64,000 bases of DNA from Pseudomaricurvus alcaniphilus (lineage in GTDB: Bacteria; Pseudomonadota; Gammaproteobacteria; Pseudomonadales; Cellvibrionaceae), in the NCBI RefSeq assembly GCF_011440395.1, contig NZ_JAAOIX010000005.1:124001-188000 (forward strand), given 5' to 3'. Position numbers and translations under genes: made by a program. The notes below the pieces were generated by a model. The model was not told the DNA's origin. It made no database searches and saw only the letters and a program-made list of their open reading frames with translations. This document shows positions 1 through 7,466 of the stretch, in pieces (within the stretch, counting starts at the first letter, position 1; each line of letters opens with the position of its first letter).

Positions 1-638
1 GCTTTGACCTGATCCAGGGTGCCGCTCGACCAGTCCATATGGAAGGCATCGCCGGTATAGAGTGCCGCTTCGGCTTCCACCAGGTCGCCGGCAAACAGCA
101 CCTTGCTCTGCGGCAGCCAGGCGACAATGTCACCGGCGGTGTGACCACGGCCGCAATACTGCAGAATCAGGCTGCCGCGATCGCCCCCCAGGGGAATCTC
201 CAGGCGATCGTTGAAGACAATATCGGGATGGGTCAAACCCGGAATGCCCTCGGGTTCGCGGAACAGGCGCGGCATGCGGCCAAACTCGCTGTCCCAGTCC
301 TGCTTGCCGCGCTCCTCGATCAGGAATTTGGTTTTTTCATGGGCGATAATGGATTCCGCCTCGAAGGCGGAGGCACCCAGTACCCGCACCGCGTGGTAGT
401 GGGACAGCACCAGGTACTTGATGGGCTTGTCGGTGTGCTCGCGCAATTTGACCAACCAGTCACGGGCGGCTTTGGGGGTCGCGCGCGCCTCGAAGGCGAT
501 CAGGAAATCCTCCGCTTCGATGGCGCCCACATTGGGGTCACCCTCGGCGGTCAGGGCATAGACCCCGTCGGCGAGAACTTCCAGGGTTTCCTGCTTATCG
601 CCCAGGTCGGCGGAGGATGCAAATGCTTTCTTGGACAT
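1..638 (-). CDS. MBL-fold metallo-hydrolase, 3' part cut by window edge
   Basis: The first 212 or so codons of a metallo-beta-lactamase-fold hydrolase are visible and the C-terminus lies outside the window. The protein starts MSKKAFASSADLGDKQ. The metal-motif strand reads LSHYHAVRVLGAS at about residues 78-90, where the usual HxHxDH is replaced by H80-Y-H82-A-V-R. This form recurs in one MBL subfamily as far as I recall, so it need not mean loss of activity. A second conserved block, GRGHTAGDIVAWLP, and a VLFAGDLVE segment follow, as expected for the fold. It is the last visible gene of the minus-strand operon, 24 bp behind the DUF2783 gene, which suggests a role in the same catabolic pathway. 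The substrate is unknown. Confidence 0.85.
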   Translation of the reverse strand, partial: MSKKAFASSADLGDKQETLEVLADGVYALTAEGDPNVGAIEAEDFLIAFEARATPKAARDWLVKLREHTDKPIKYLVLSHYHAVRVLGASAFEAESIIAHEKTKFLIEERGKQDWDSEFGRMPRLFREPEGIPGLTHPDIVFNDRLEIPLGGDRGSLILQYCGRGHTAGDIVAWLPQSKVLFAGDLVEAEAALYTGDAFHMDWSSGTLDQVK

Positions 639-662
639 GATGCTGTACCTTTTGGTTGTGAA

Positions 663-899
663 CTATTGGTTGGTAAAGGCGGTATGGCTCCCGGCGTCCC
701 TCGGGCGAGCGTATTGAAAAGCCTGCCGCAGCACCGTTATATCGCCAATATGATTGGCCAGAATCAGGATCAACCTGGCGTTTAGTTTTTGGCTCTCGTC
801 ATCGGACAGCCCGGCGTGCAGTTCAATCAACTCCTGGTAAAAGTCATCCGGGCTATTGATGCGCAAGTCGGTCTGCAAATTGTCACTGTGAACAGTCAT
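663..899 (-). CDS. DUF2783 family small protein
   Basis: This 78-aa protein starts MTVHSDNLQTDLRI and has the features of the DUF2783 family (core DDFYQELIELHAGLSDDES). It is mostly helical with no membrane segment or signal. In many proteobacteria this family lies beside an FAD-dependent monooxygenase and an MBL hydrolase, which is the arrangement here (31 bp after the monooxygenase, 24 bp before the MBL gene). The function is not known; an accessory role for the monooxygenase is inference. The start was chosen because it matches the family length; a longer reading would run into the preceding gene. Confidence 0.8.
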   Translation of the reverse strand: MTVHSDNLQTDLRINSPDDFYQELIELHAGLSDDESQKLNARLILILANHIGDITVLRQAFQYARPRDAGSHTAFTNQ

Positions 900-930
900 G
901 GCTCCTGTCTCCCCAGGGTTGCTATTGATT

Positions 931-2610
931 TCATGCCTGCGCCGTTGCCTTGCGCAAGGCCTGCTGCACCTGCTGCGCATCAAACTGGCGCCAGCGCCCG
1001 GCCACATGCTGGTCGGGGCGAATCAGGTAAAAGGTTCCGGGACGGGCATCGTAGTGTTTGGCCACCAGCCCCTGCTGGTCCACCAGCCCGGCACTGCCGC
1101 GCGTGCGCACGACGATCACCTCAACCGGCAGTGAACCCTGGGCCAATGCCTCTGCCCCGCGAAAGTCTTCATCTTCGGCGGCGAAGTACAAGCCTTTGAA
1201 GGTCCAGCCCAGCTGTTCCAGCAGCCAGCTGTCCTTGCCATCCAGCTGTACCGGAGCATCCATACAGGCAGCACCGGGGCGCTGCTTGGGGCTGAAGTCG
1301 TCAGTATCGGAAGTATTCAACGGTGACTGGTCCAGCACACAGGGCACCGACAGGCGGCCACTGTTGACCAGCGCCCGGGCGAAGGGCAGCTCCCGCGACA
1401 ACTCCAGGCAAGCGTCGCGAAAAAACCGGCTCACTTTGGTTTTTGGCGTCATGAAGTCAGTGCTGCGGGACGAATTGAGAATGTTCTCGTTGGCCGCGCA
1501 GATGCGCTCGTCGTCATAGGTGTTGAGCAACTCTGGCGGCGCCAGCCCCTGCAGGACATAGGCAATTTTCCAGGCCAGGTTGTCTGCGTCCTGCAGGCCG
1601 CCATTGGCGCCGCGGGCACCAAAAGGCGACACCAGGTGGGCTGCATCACCGGCAAAAATCACCCGGTTATGGACAAAGTTTTTCATCTTCAGGCAAGAGA
1701 AAGTGTAGATGCTCACCCACTCGTAGTCGAACTCCACATCCGGGCCAATAAACGCCCGCACTTTTTTGTCGACGTTTTCCGGCTGCATGGCCTCTGTGCG
1801 ATCGATATCCCAACCCAGCTGGAAATCCAGCCGCCAGACATCATCCGGCTGCTTGTGCATGAGCGAGGTTTGGCCCGGATTAAACGGCGGATCAAACCAG
1901 AAGCGACGCTCTGCCGGAAAATCCGCTTTCATGCGCACATCGGCGATCAGGAAGTTATCTTCAAATATACGCCCCTCGAAACCGAGCCCCAACAGTGCCC
2001 GACTGGGGCTGCGGTGACCGTCGGCAGCAATCAGGTAGTCGCAGCTCACATGGTATTCACCTTCGGGCGTTTTTACCGTCAGGGTAACCTTGTCCGGTTC
2101 GTTGTCGATGGCAATCACTTCGTTCTGCCAGCGTATCTCCGCCCGATCCATTGCCTCGATTTCGGCGACGAAGTATTCCTCGGTGTAGAACTGCTGCAGG
2201 TTGATAAAGCCCGGCATTTTCTGTTCCTTGTCCGGCAACAGGTCGAAGGTATAGACCGGATCCCGGTCGGCGCCGACAAAAACCTTGCCCACATCCCAGG
2301 TCACACCCTTGTCCAGCATGCGCTCGCCGGTGCCCAGCCGATCGCAAATATCCAGCGTGCGCTTGGCCCAGCAGATTGCCCGGCTGCCGTCACTGACGGT
2401 GTTGGAGCGCTCCAGGATCAGGGATTGAATACCGTGTCCGGCGAGGTCAATGGCCGCAGCCAAACCGACCGGACCGCCACCGACGATAATCACCGGCAGG
2501 TGCGCCACCTCGCCTGAGTCAATCGCCGCGGGTTTTATAAATTCGTAGGTCTGGCGGGCCTGCTTCGCCTTGCCGGCGGCACTGCCCAGATCAGGATATT
2601 TGGCTGCCAT
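931..2610 (-). CDS. FAD-dependent aromatic-ring monooxygenase (PHBH/MhpA-like)
   Basis: This 559-aa flavoprotein monooxygenase has all three signature motifs. The N-terminal dinucleotide motif is VIIVGGGPVGLAAAIDL (about residues 41-57), the DG motif is AADGHRSPSRALLG, and the GD motif is FAGDAAHLVSPFGARGANGG. The C-terminal ~150 residues resemble the thioredoxin-like domain of phenol hydroxylase/MhpA enzymes (VVRTRGSAGLVDQQG, LIRPDQHVAGRW). Members hydroxylate phenolic or related rings with NAD(P)H and O2. The ATG at 2610 has a purine-rich ribosome site (AGGGAGA) just upstream; an in-frame start 24 bp earlier is possible. It is the second gene of the operon, 44 bp after the aldehyde dehydrogenase. 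The substrate cannot be read from the sequence. Confidence 0.9.
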   Translation of the reverse strand: MAAKYPDLGSAAGKAKQARQTYEFIKPAAIDSGEVAHLPVIIVGGGPVGLAAAIDLAGHGIQSLILERSNTVSDGSRAICWAKRTLDICDRLGTGERMLDKGVTWDVGKVFVGADRDPVYTFDLLPDKEQKMPGFINLQQFYTEEYFVAEIEAMDRAEIRWQNEVIAIDNEPDKVTLTVKTPEGEYHVSCDYLIAADGHRSPSRALLGLGFEGRIFEDNFLIADVRMKADFPAERRFWFDPPFNPGQTSLMHKQPDDVWRLDFQLGWDIDRTEAMQPENVDKKVRAFIGPDVEFDYEWVSIYTFSCLKMKNFVHNRVIFAGDAAHLVSPFGARGANGGLQDADNLAWKIAYVLQGLAPPELLNTYDDERICAANENILNSSRSTDFMTPKTKVSRFFRDACLELSRELPFARALVNSGRLSVPCVLDQSPLNTSDTDDFSPKQRPGAACMDAPVQLDGKDSWLLEQLGWTFKGLYFAAEDEDFRGAEALAQGSLPVEVIVVRTRGSAGLVDQQGLVAKHYDARPGTFYLIRPDQHVAGRWRQFDAQQVQQALRKATAQA

Positions 2611-2654
2611 GGATCTGCTCTCCCTGGGTGGCATAAATACTTAAGGCAACGGAA

Positions 2655-4079
2655 TTACTTGCTGATATGCAGTGTTTGCAACGAGCAGTACTCATCCAGG
2701 CCAAACTGCCCGAACTCCACCCCAAACCCCGACTGCTTGACGCCGCCGAAGGGTGCCATTGGGTGCAAGATGGCGTGGTTATTAATCCAGGCACTGCCAC
2801 ACTCGAGGCGACTGGCCAGCTGGGTGGCCTTCTCCACATCGGCGGACCACACCGAGCCGCCCAGCCCATTCTCACTGGCATTGGCGCGGCGCAGGGCGTC
2901 TTCCACATCGGTAAACTTGATGATCGGCAGGATGGGGCCAAAGGGTTCCTCATCCACCAGGCGAGTGCCGTCGCTGATATCGGCCACCAGGGTGATGGGG
3001 TAAAAATAGCCCGGGCCCTGCGGTCGTACGCCGCCGCTCAAAAAGCGGGCCCCCGCCTGGCGGGCATCATCGGCGAGCTCGGCAACAATGTTCAGTTGTG
3101 CCTCATTTTGCACCGGGCCAAAATCAATACCTGGCTCCAGGCCATTGCCGACTTTCACACTATTGGCGATCGCGGCCAACTCCGCGCAGAGCTCCTCGTA
3201 GATACCCTCGTGCACGTAGAGGCGCTTGAGCGCGGCACAGGTCTGGCCAGAGTTGATAAACGCCGTGGCAAAGATTGCCGGGGCGATTTTTTTCGGGTCG
3301 GCATCCGCGAGCACAATCGCCGCATCATTGCCGCCCAACTCCAGGGTCAGGCGCTTCAGGGTTGCCGACGCTGCGGACATAATACGTTTGCCGGTCGGCG
3401 TCGAGCCGGTGAAGACAATCTTGTCGATGCCACTGTGTTTGGACATGGCCGCGCCGAGGCTGCCCGCATTGCTGGCGACGATATTGAGCACGCCCGCCGG
3501 CAGCACCTGGTTGCACAACTCGACAAAGCGCGCGGTCGCCAGTGGCGTCATCTCGGACGGCTTGAGCACCACGGTATTGCCGCTGCGCAGGGCTGGCAAT
3601 ACATGCCACACCGCGATCATCAGCGGGTAATTCCAGGGGGTAATAGAACCGACCACACCCAGCGGCTTGCGATGCACTTCAATGCGCAACTGGTCCGAGT
3701 CTTCGATTACGTCCACCGGCATATGCAGCGCGGCGGTGGCCTCGGTCCAGGCAATGGCCCCACCCACCTCAAAGTGAGCCCCCAGGCCGGCAAAGCCCTG
3801 CAGGGGTTTGCCCTGCTCCCGGGTCAGCAACTGCGCCAACTCTTCACTGTGCTCCTGCAACAGCGCGGCAATTTCCTTGAGCTTGCCGACCCGCACCTCA
3901 TCCGGCTGCTGACTCCAGCCGGGAAATGCTTTCCTGGCGGCGGCAACCGCCTGGTCCAAATGCTCGCTGCTGGCGGCCTGGCACTGGGCGAAGACCTCGC
4001 CGGTTGCGGGATTGACCACGCCAAAAGTGTCGGTGGTTGCCAGTGGCTTGCCGTCAACAATCAATTTGTATTCTGTCAT
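2655..4079 (-). CDS. NAD(P)-dependent aldehyde dehydrogenase
   Basis: This 474-aa enzyme of the ALDH superfamily starts MTEYKLIVDGKPL. It has the catalytic Glu in LTLELGGNDAAIVL, the catalytic Cys in NSGQTCAALKRLYVHEG, the GSTPTGKRIM cofactor segment and the EEPFGPILPI block. It oxidises an aldehyde to the acid with NAD(P)+. It is the first gene of the operon with the FAD monooxygenase, DUF2783 and MBL genes. Its promoter therefore lies in the 497-bp divergent region shared with the LuxR-type gene. A longer reading to 4208 adds a non-conserved, Arg-rich N-terminus and is less likely. The exact substrate class is not assignable. Confidence 0.93.
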   Translation of the reverse strand: MTEYKLIVDGKPLATTDTFGVVNPATGEVFAQCQAASSEHLDQAVAAARKAFPGWSQQPDEVRVGKLKEIAALLQEHSEELAQLLTREQGKPLQGFAGLGAHFEVGGAIAWTEATAALHMPVDVIEDSDQLRIEVHRKPLGVVGSITPWNYPLMIAVWHVLPALRSGNTVVLKPSEMTPLATARFVELCNQVLPAGVLNIVASNAGSLGAAMSKHSGIDKIVFTGSTPTGKRIMSAASATLKRLTLELGGNDAAIVLADADPKKIAPAIFATAFINSGQTCAALKRLYVHEGIYEELCAELAAIANSVKVGNGLEPGIDFGPVQNEAQLNIVAELADDARQAGARFLSGGVRPQGPGYFYPITLVADISDGTRLVDEEPFGPILPIIKFTDVEDALRRANASENGLGGSVWSADVEKATQLASRLECGSAWINNHAILHPMAPFGGVKQSGFGVEFGQFGLDEYCSLQTLHISK

Positions 4080-4576
4080 AGTCGTTATTATCCTGTTGCT
4101 AAAATGGTTTGCCGCAATCGCACCCCTGGCAGCTGCCAATGACTGCCAGTGAATAAAGGCGTGCCGCCCGCGGCGCAGCTGACCTGTGCGGCGATAAACA
4201 GCCTGCAAAGAACAGCCGGTAATGAACGATTTGGAAAAAAATGCCAGTAATGATTGGAGCTACTGGCGGGTGCTCATTTTATTCTCGCTCCGGACCAGCA
4301 TGGCTTCACAAGCGGGTCGCTGGAGCCCTGGAATCTGCACACAACAACCACAGCATAGCCAGCCCCGGAGAAAGATAGAATCATCCATATCGATGATATG
4401 GGGAAAAATACGGCCGTCGAATCATCTCAACCCGGTCACCGAAACCCGGGCACTAATACGGTTTAAAGTCCTGTTATTGCTCACGCCATGGTTTAAACTG
4501 CGCATAACTATCAGGATAATTACAACTTATGCTCGCCAAGCCATTACCATTTTGAATGCCGCCCCCGAGGCTTACC
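4080..4576. promoter_or_regulatory. Divergent promoter region, ALDH operon / LuxR-type gene
   Basis: No credible gene is visible here. The region is more AT-rich than its flanks and must hold promoters for both directions. It contains a perfect 17-bp palindrome at 4385-4401 (CCATATC-gat-GATATGG), of the size and symmetry expected for a dimeric regulator. No clean -35/-10 pair was identified with confidence. Confidence 0.5.
4385..4401. promoter_or_regulatory. 17-bp palindrome, candidate operator
   Basis: The sequence CCATATC-gat-GATATGG is a perfect inverted repeat with 7-bp arms and a 3-bp centre. It lies 176 bp upstream of the LuxR-type start and 306 bp upstream of the aldehyde dehydrogenase start. 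Binding by the neighbouring regulator is inference. Confidence 0.4.
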
Positions 4577-5320
4577 ATGACCGCAGAAAGCAATCGAGGA
4601 ACCAGCCACTTACCCACTGAGTTCCAGGCGGAAAGCCTCAAGCTGGTCAGCAGCCTGGTGCACGCCAGTGCTTATCGCTTTTTCGTTATCGACCCGCATA
4701 TGAACATCAAGGGCCTGGTCTGTGACAACATAGACGTCGATATCGAAACGGCTTATCACAAGCACTTCTGGCATCTCGACCCGATGCACCCGCGACACTT
4801 CAAGAACTCCGCCAAAACCGTCATTTGCAGCAATAAACTGGTACCGCGCAGCCAGTGGCTGCAATCCATTTTTTACCAGGATTTTATACGCCCCATGGAC
4901 GTCATGTACGACACGGATATTTTTTTTCGTCGCGAAGGGGAGATCATCGCGGTATTTACGCTCTTGCGCAGCGAGGACGATGGTGAGTTTTCAGACGCTG
5001 AACTGGAGCTGCTGGAAAAAATCCAGCCCTATATGGAATACACCCTCAACACGGTGTATTTACCTGCACGCTTTGCCGAGCGCAGATCCATTGAGGAGAA
5101 GTACGCACTCACCCAGCGCGAACTCGATGTACTGGAATACCTGATGACCGGCGCCAACAATAAGGCCATCGCCCAACACCTGGGTATGAGCTTGCCGACG
5201 GTCAGGACCCATCTGCAGCACATCTTTGAAAAGGTCGGCGTGCACTCCGGCAACGAATTGATTGCCAACCTCTATCGGGAGCTGGGTTACTCCCTCGACG
5301 TGAGTCAAAACTCACCCTGA
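4577..5320 (+). CDS. LuxR-family transcriptional regulator
   Basis: This 247-aa protein has a C-terminal LuxR/NarL helix-turn-helix at about residues 180-240 (LTQRELDVLEYLMTGANNKA, then IAQHLGMSLPTVRTHLQHIF). The ~170-residue N-terminus looks like a GAF/PAS or autoinducer-binding type sensor (YRFFVIDPHMNIKGLVCDN, FFRREGEIIAVFTLLRSED). It lacks a receiver Asp signature, so it is not an obvious response regulator. The ATG at 4577 has GAGG six bases upstream; an ATG 21 bases earlier lacks this. It is divergent from the ALDH operon, so a ligand-responsive regulator of that operon, or of the sulfatase and TonB genes downstream, is the natural inference. Confidence 0.88.
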   Translation: MTAESNRGTSHLPTEFQAESLKLVSSLVHASAYRFFVIDPHMNIKGLVCDNIDVDIETAYHKHFWHLDPMHPRHFKNSAKTVICSNKLVPRSQWLQSIFYQDFIRPMDVMYDTDIFFRREGEIIAVFTLLRSEDDGEFSDAELELLEKIQPYMEYTLNTVYLPARFAERRSIEEKYALTQRELDVLEYLMTGANNKAIAQHLGMSLPTVRTHLQHIFEKVGVHSGNELIANLYRELGYSLDVSQNSP

Positions 5321-5442
5321 CTCTCCCACAATCATGGCACTTCATCTGTTTTGATGATAGTCGTCAGCGCTACGGCCTTCTACTCTTACGCTTCATGACT
5401 CTACCCCTCCATCACTTTAGATAACAACAAGGGTTGCACAGC

Positions 5443-7206
5443 ATGGCTACCAGACGCCTCGACGTAATGAACAGCAGCAATCGCCCGCCCGGCGACTGCA
5501 TTTTACCGGCATACCTGCGGCGGCTTGGCCTGCTGTTAAGCGTATGCCTGGCGCCATTGGCCTGCGCCTCGAACAGTGCAGTCGCTCCTGCTGCCGCCAC
5601 TGACAAACAGCCCAATATCCTGCTGATCCTGGTAGACGACATGGGCTTCACCGATCTCGGCAGTTTTGGCGGTGAGATCGACACCCCGAACCTGGATGCG
5701 CTGGCCTATGCCGGCGTGCGCTTCAGTAATTTCCAGGCCGCCCCCACCTGCTCACCGACGCGGGCCATGTTGCTCACCGGCACCGACAATCACGTCGCCG
5801 GGCTCGGCAATATGGCCGAGGAAATGGCACCCAACCAGCAGGGCCAGCCCGGCTACGAAGGCTATCTCAACCAGCGGGTAGTGACTGTCGCCAGCCTCCT
5901 TCGCGACGCCGGCTACCGCACCTATATGACCGGCAAGTGGCACCTGGGCACAAGCCCGGAAACCAGCCCGGCGGCGCGGGGCTTTGAGCGCTCCTTCGCC
6001 ATGTTGAGCGGTGGCGCCAGTCACTACGCGGACATGAAACCGGCCTACTCCCCCACGGCCGACAGCAAGGCACCCTACCGCAAGGACGGCGAGCTGCTGC
6101 AGCAGCTGCCCGCCAACTTTGACTACTCCAGCCAGTTCTATGTCGATGAAATGATCGACTACCTGGAACAGGACAAAGACAGCGGCAAGCCATTTTTCGC
6201 CTACCTCGCCTACACTGCACCCCATTGGCCGCTGCAGGCACCGGACAGCGCCATCGCCAAATACGCCGGCCGCTATAATGACGGTTACGACGCCCTGGCG
6301 CAGCGGCGCCTGCAGCGGCAAAAGACCCTGGGGCTGCTCGACCCGAAAGCCACTGCCACGCCGAAACCGGCGGGCACTCTGCCCTGGTCCGCTCTGGACC
6401 CGGCCGCGAGAAAGCAGCAGACCCGGCAAATGGAAATCTACGCCGCCATGATCGACCAGGTCGATCACCACACCGGCCGCCTGGTGGACTACCTGAAGGC
6501 CAATGCGCTGCTCGACAACACCCTGATCCTGTTTATGTCGGACAATGGTGCCGAGGGCCATGATCTGGACTCCACCTGGTCCGCCGCGATGTATCCAAAA
6601 ATCCGCCAGGTCATCGACACCACCCACGATTTCAGCTACGCCAATATGGGCAAGCCGAACTCCTATGTCTTTCTTGGCGCCGGCTGGGCTCACGCCAGCT
6701 CACCGGCGCTGCGGCTCTACAAAGGGGCCACCAGCGAGGGAGGCACCCGGGTGGCAGCGTTTGCCCATTTTCCTCGGCAACTGCCCGCTGGCCATATCAG
6801 CCACGAGCTGGTCTCCGTCGCCGATATCACCCCGACCCTGCTGCAACTCACCGGTATTGAACACCCGGGCACGGATTATCGAGGCCGTGCCATCGCACCC
6901 CCGTCGGGCACCTCCATGCTCCACGCCTGGCGAGGCCAGTCGGTGCCCGCAGACTTGCAACAACGGGTGCTCGGCATGGAGTTGATGGGCAAGCGTGCAG
7001 TGCGCGCCGGTGACTGGAAACTGGTGCATATGCCGCCGCCCTACGGTAAAGGCGCATGGCAACTCTACAACCTGCGCGAGGATATCGGCGAGCAGCGCGA
7101 CCTGGCGGCCAGCCACCCGGAGCAGCTCAAGCGTATGGTCAGCTATTGGCAAAAATACGCCAGCGACAACGCCGTCATCCTGCCGGACTGGTTAAGCGGC
7201 TATTAA
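5443..7206 (+). CDS. Arylsulfatase-type sulfatase, exported
   Basis: This 587-aa enzyme of the formylglycine-dependent sulfatase family removes sulfate from organic sulfate esters. The formylglycine motif C-S-P-T-R starts at Cys103 within AAPTCSPTRAMLLTG. The metal-binding N-terminus is PNILLILVDDMGFTDLG, followed by TGKWHLG and LILFMSDNGAEG. A hydrophobic N-terminal segment (LLLSVCLAPLACASN) suggests export, possibly as a lipoprotein, although PLAC is a poor lipobox. Activity needs a formylglycine-generating enzyme or anaerobic maturase encoded elsewhere. The ATG at 5443 has AGGG upstream. A TonB receptor follows, so a scavenging locus for a sulfated compound is plausible. Confidence 0.93.
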   Translation: MATRRLDVMNSSNRPPGDCILPAYLRRLGLLLSVCLAPLACASNSAVAPAAATDKQPNILLILVDDMGFTDLGSFGGEIDTPNLDALAYAGVRFSNFQAAPTCSPTRAMLLTGTDNHVAGLGNMAEEMAPNQQGQPGYEGYLNQRVVTVASLLRDAGYRTYMTGKWHLGTSPETSPAARGFERSFAMLSGGASHYADMKPAYSPTADSKAPYRKDGELLQQLPANFDYSSQFYVDEMIDYLEQDKDSGKPFFAYLAYTAPHWPLQAPDSAIAKYAGRYNDGYDALAQRRLQRQKTLGLLDPKATATPKPAGTLPWSALDPAARKQQTRQMEIYAAMIDQVDHHTGRLVDYLKANALLDNTLILFMSDNGAEGHDLDSTWSAAMYPKIRQVIDTTHDFSYANMGKPNSYVFLGAGWAHASSPALRLYKGATSEGGTRVAAFAHFPRQLPAGHISHELVSVADITPTLLQLTGIEHPGTDYRGRAIAPPSGTSMLHAWRGQSVPADLQQRVLGMELMGKRAVRAGDWKLVHMPPPYGKGAWQLYNLREDIGEQRDLAASHPEQLKRMVSYWQKYASDNAVILPDWLSGY

Positions 7207-7207
7207 C

Positions 7208-7231
7208 CACCGCCGAAGTAAGCCGGCGGTG
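7208..7231 (+). terminator. Hairpin after sulfatase gene
   Basis: An inverted repeat with 8-bp arms (CACCGCCG / CGGCGGTG) and an 8-bp loop lies just after the sulfatase stop. No T-run follows, so it is either a weak terminator or an mRNA 3'-end stabiliser. Confidence 0.4.
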
Positions 7232-7466
7232 CATTGTGCCCAACTCATCGTTTTAGATGATTTTAAGCCGCAGCCAAAACACCTAACCTTAGTTCGTGCA
7301 CATCCACAAGCTGAGCATTTTTCTTTTAACGCTTCCGGATCAGCACCCATGAATAAATCGCGGTCTCTGCACACAGGTTTGCGCCCGCCAGAGACCGCCG
7401 CAGTACCTAAAAAATAACAACTGTTAAACAGACCCACAAATCACAATACCCCCTGAGGAGCAGCCT

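Noticed and set aside
2667-4142. A 491-codon plus-strand frame opposite the aldehyde dehydrogenase
   Set aside because: The minus-strand ALDH has all catalytic motifs; the antisense product has no recognisable domain and no ribosome site.
7192-7437. An 81-codon minus frame in the sulfatase-TonB spacer
   Set aside because: Cys-rich but without a ribosome site or recognisable family; it overlaps the likely terminator and promoter region of the flanking plus-strand genes.
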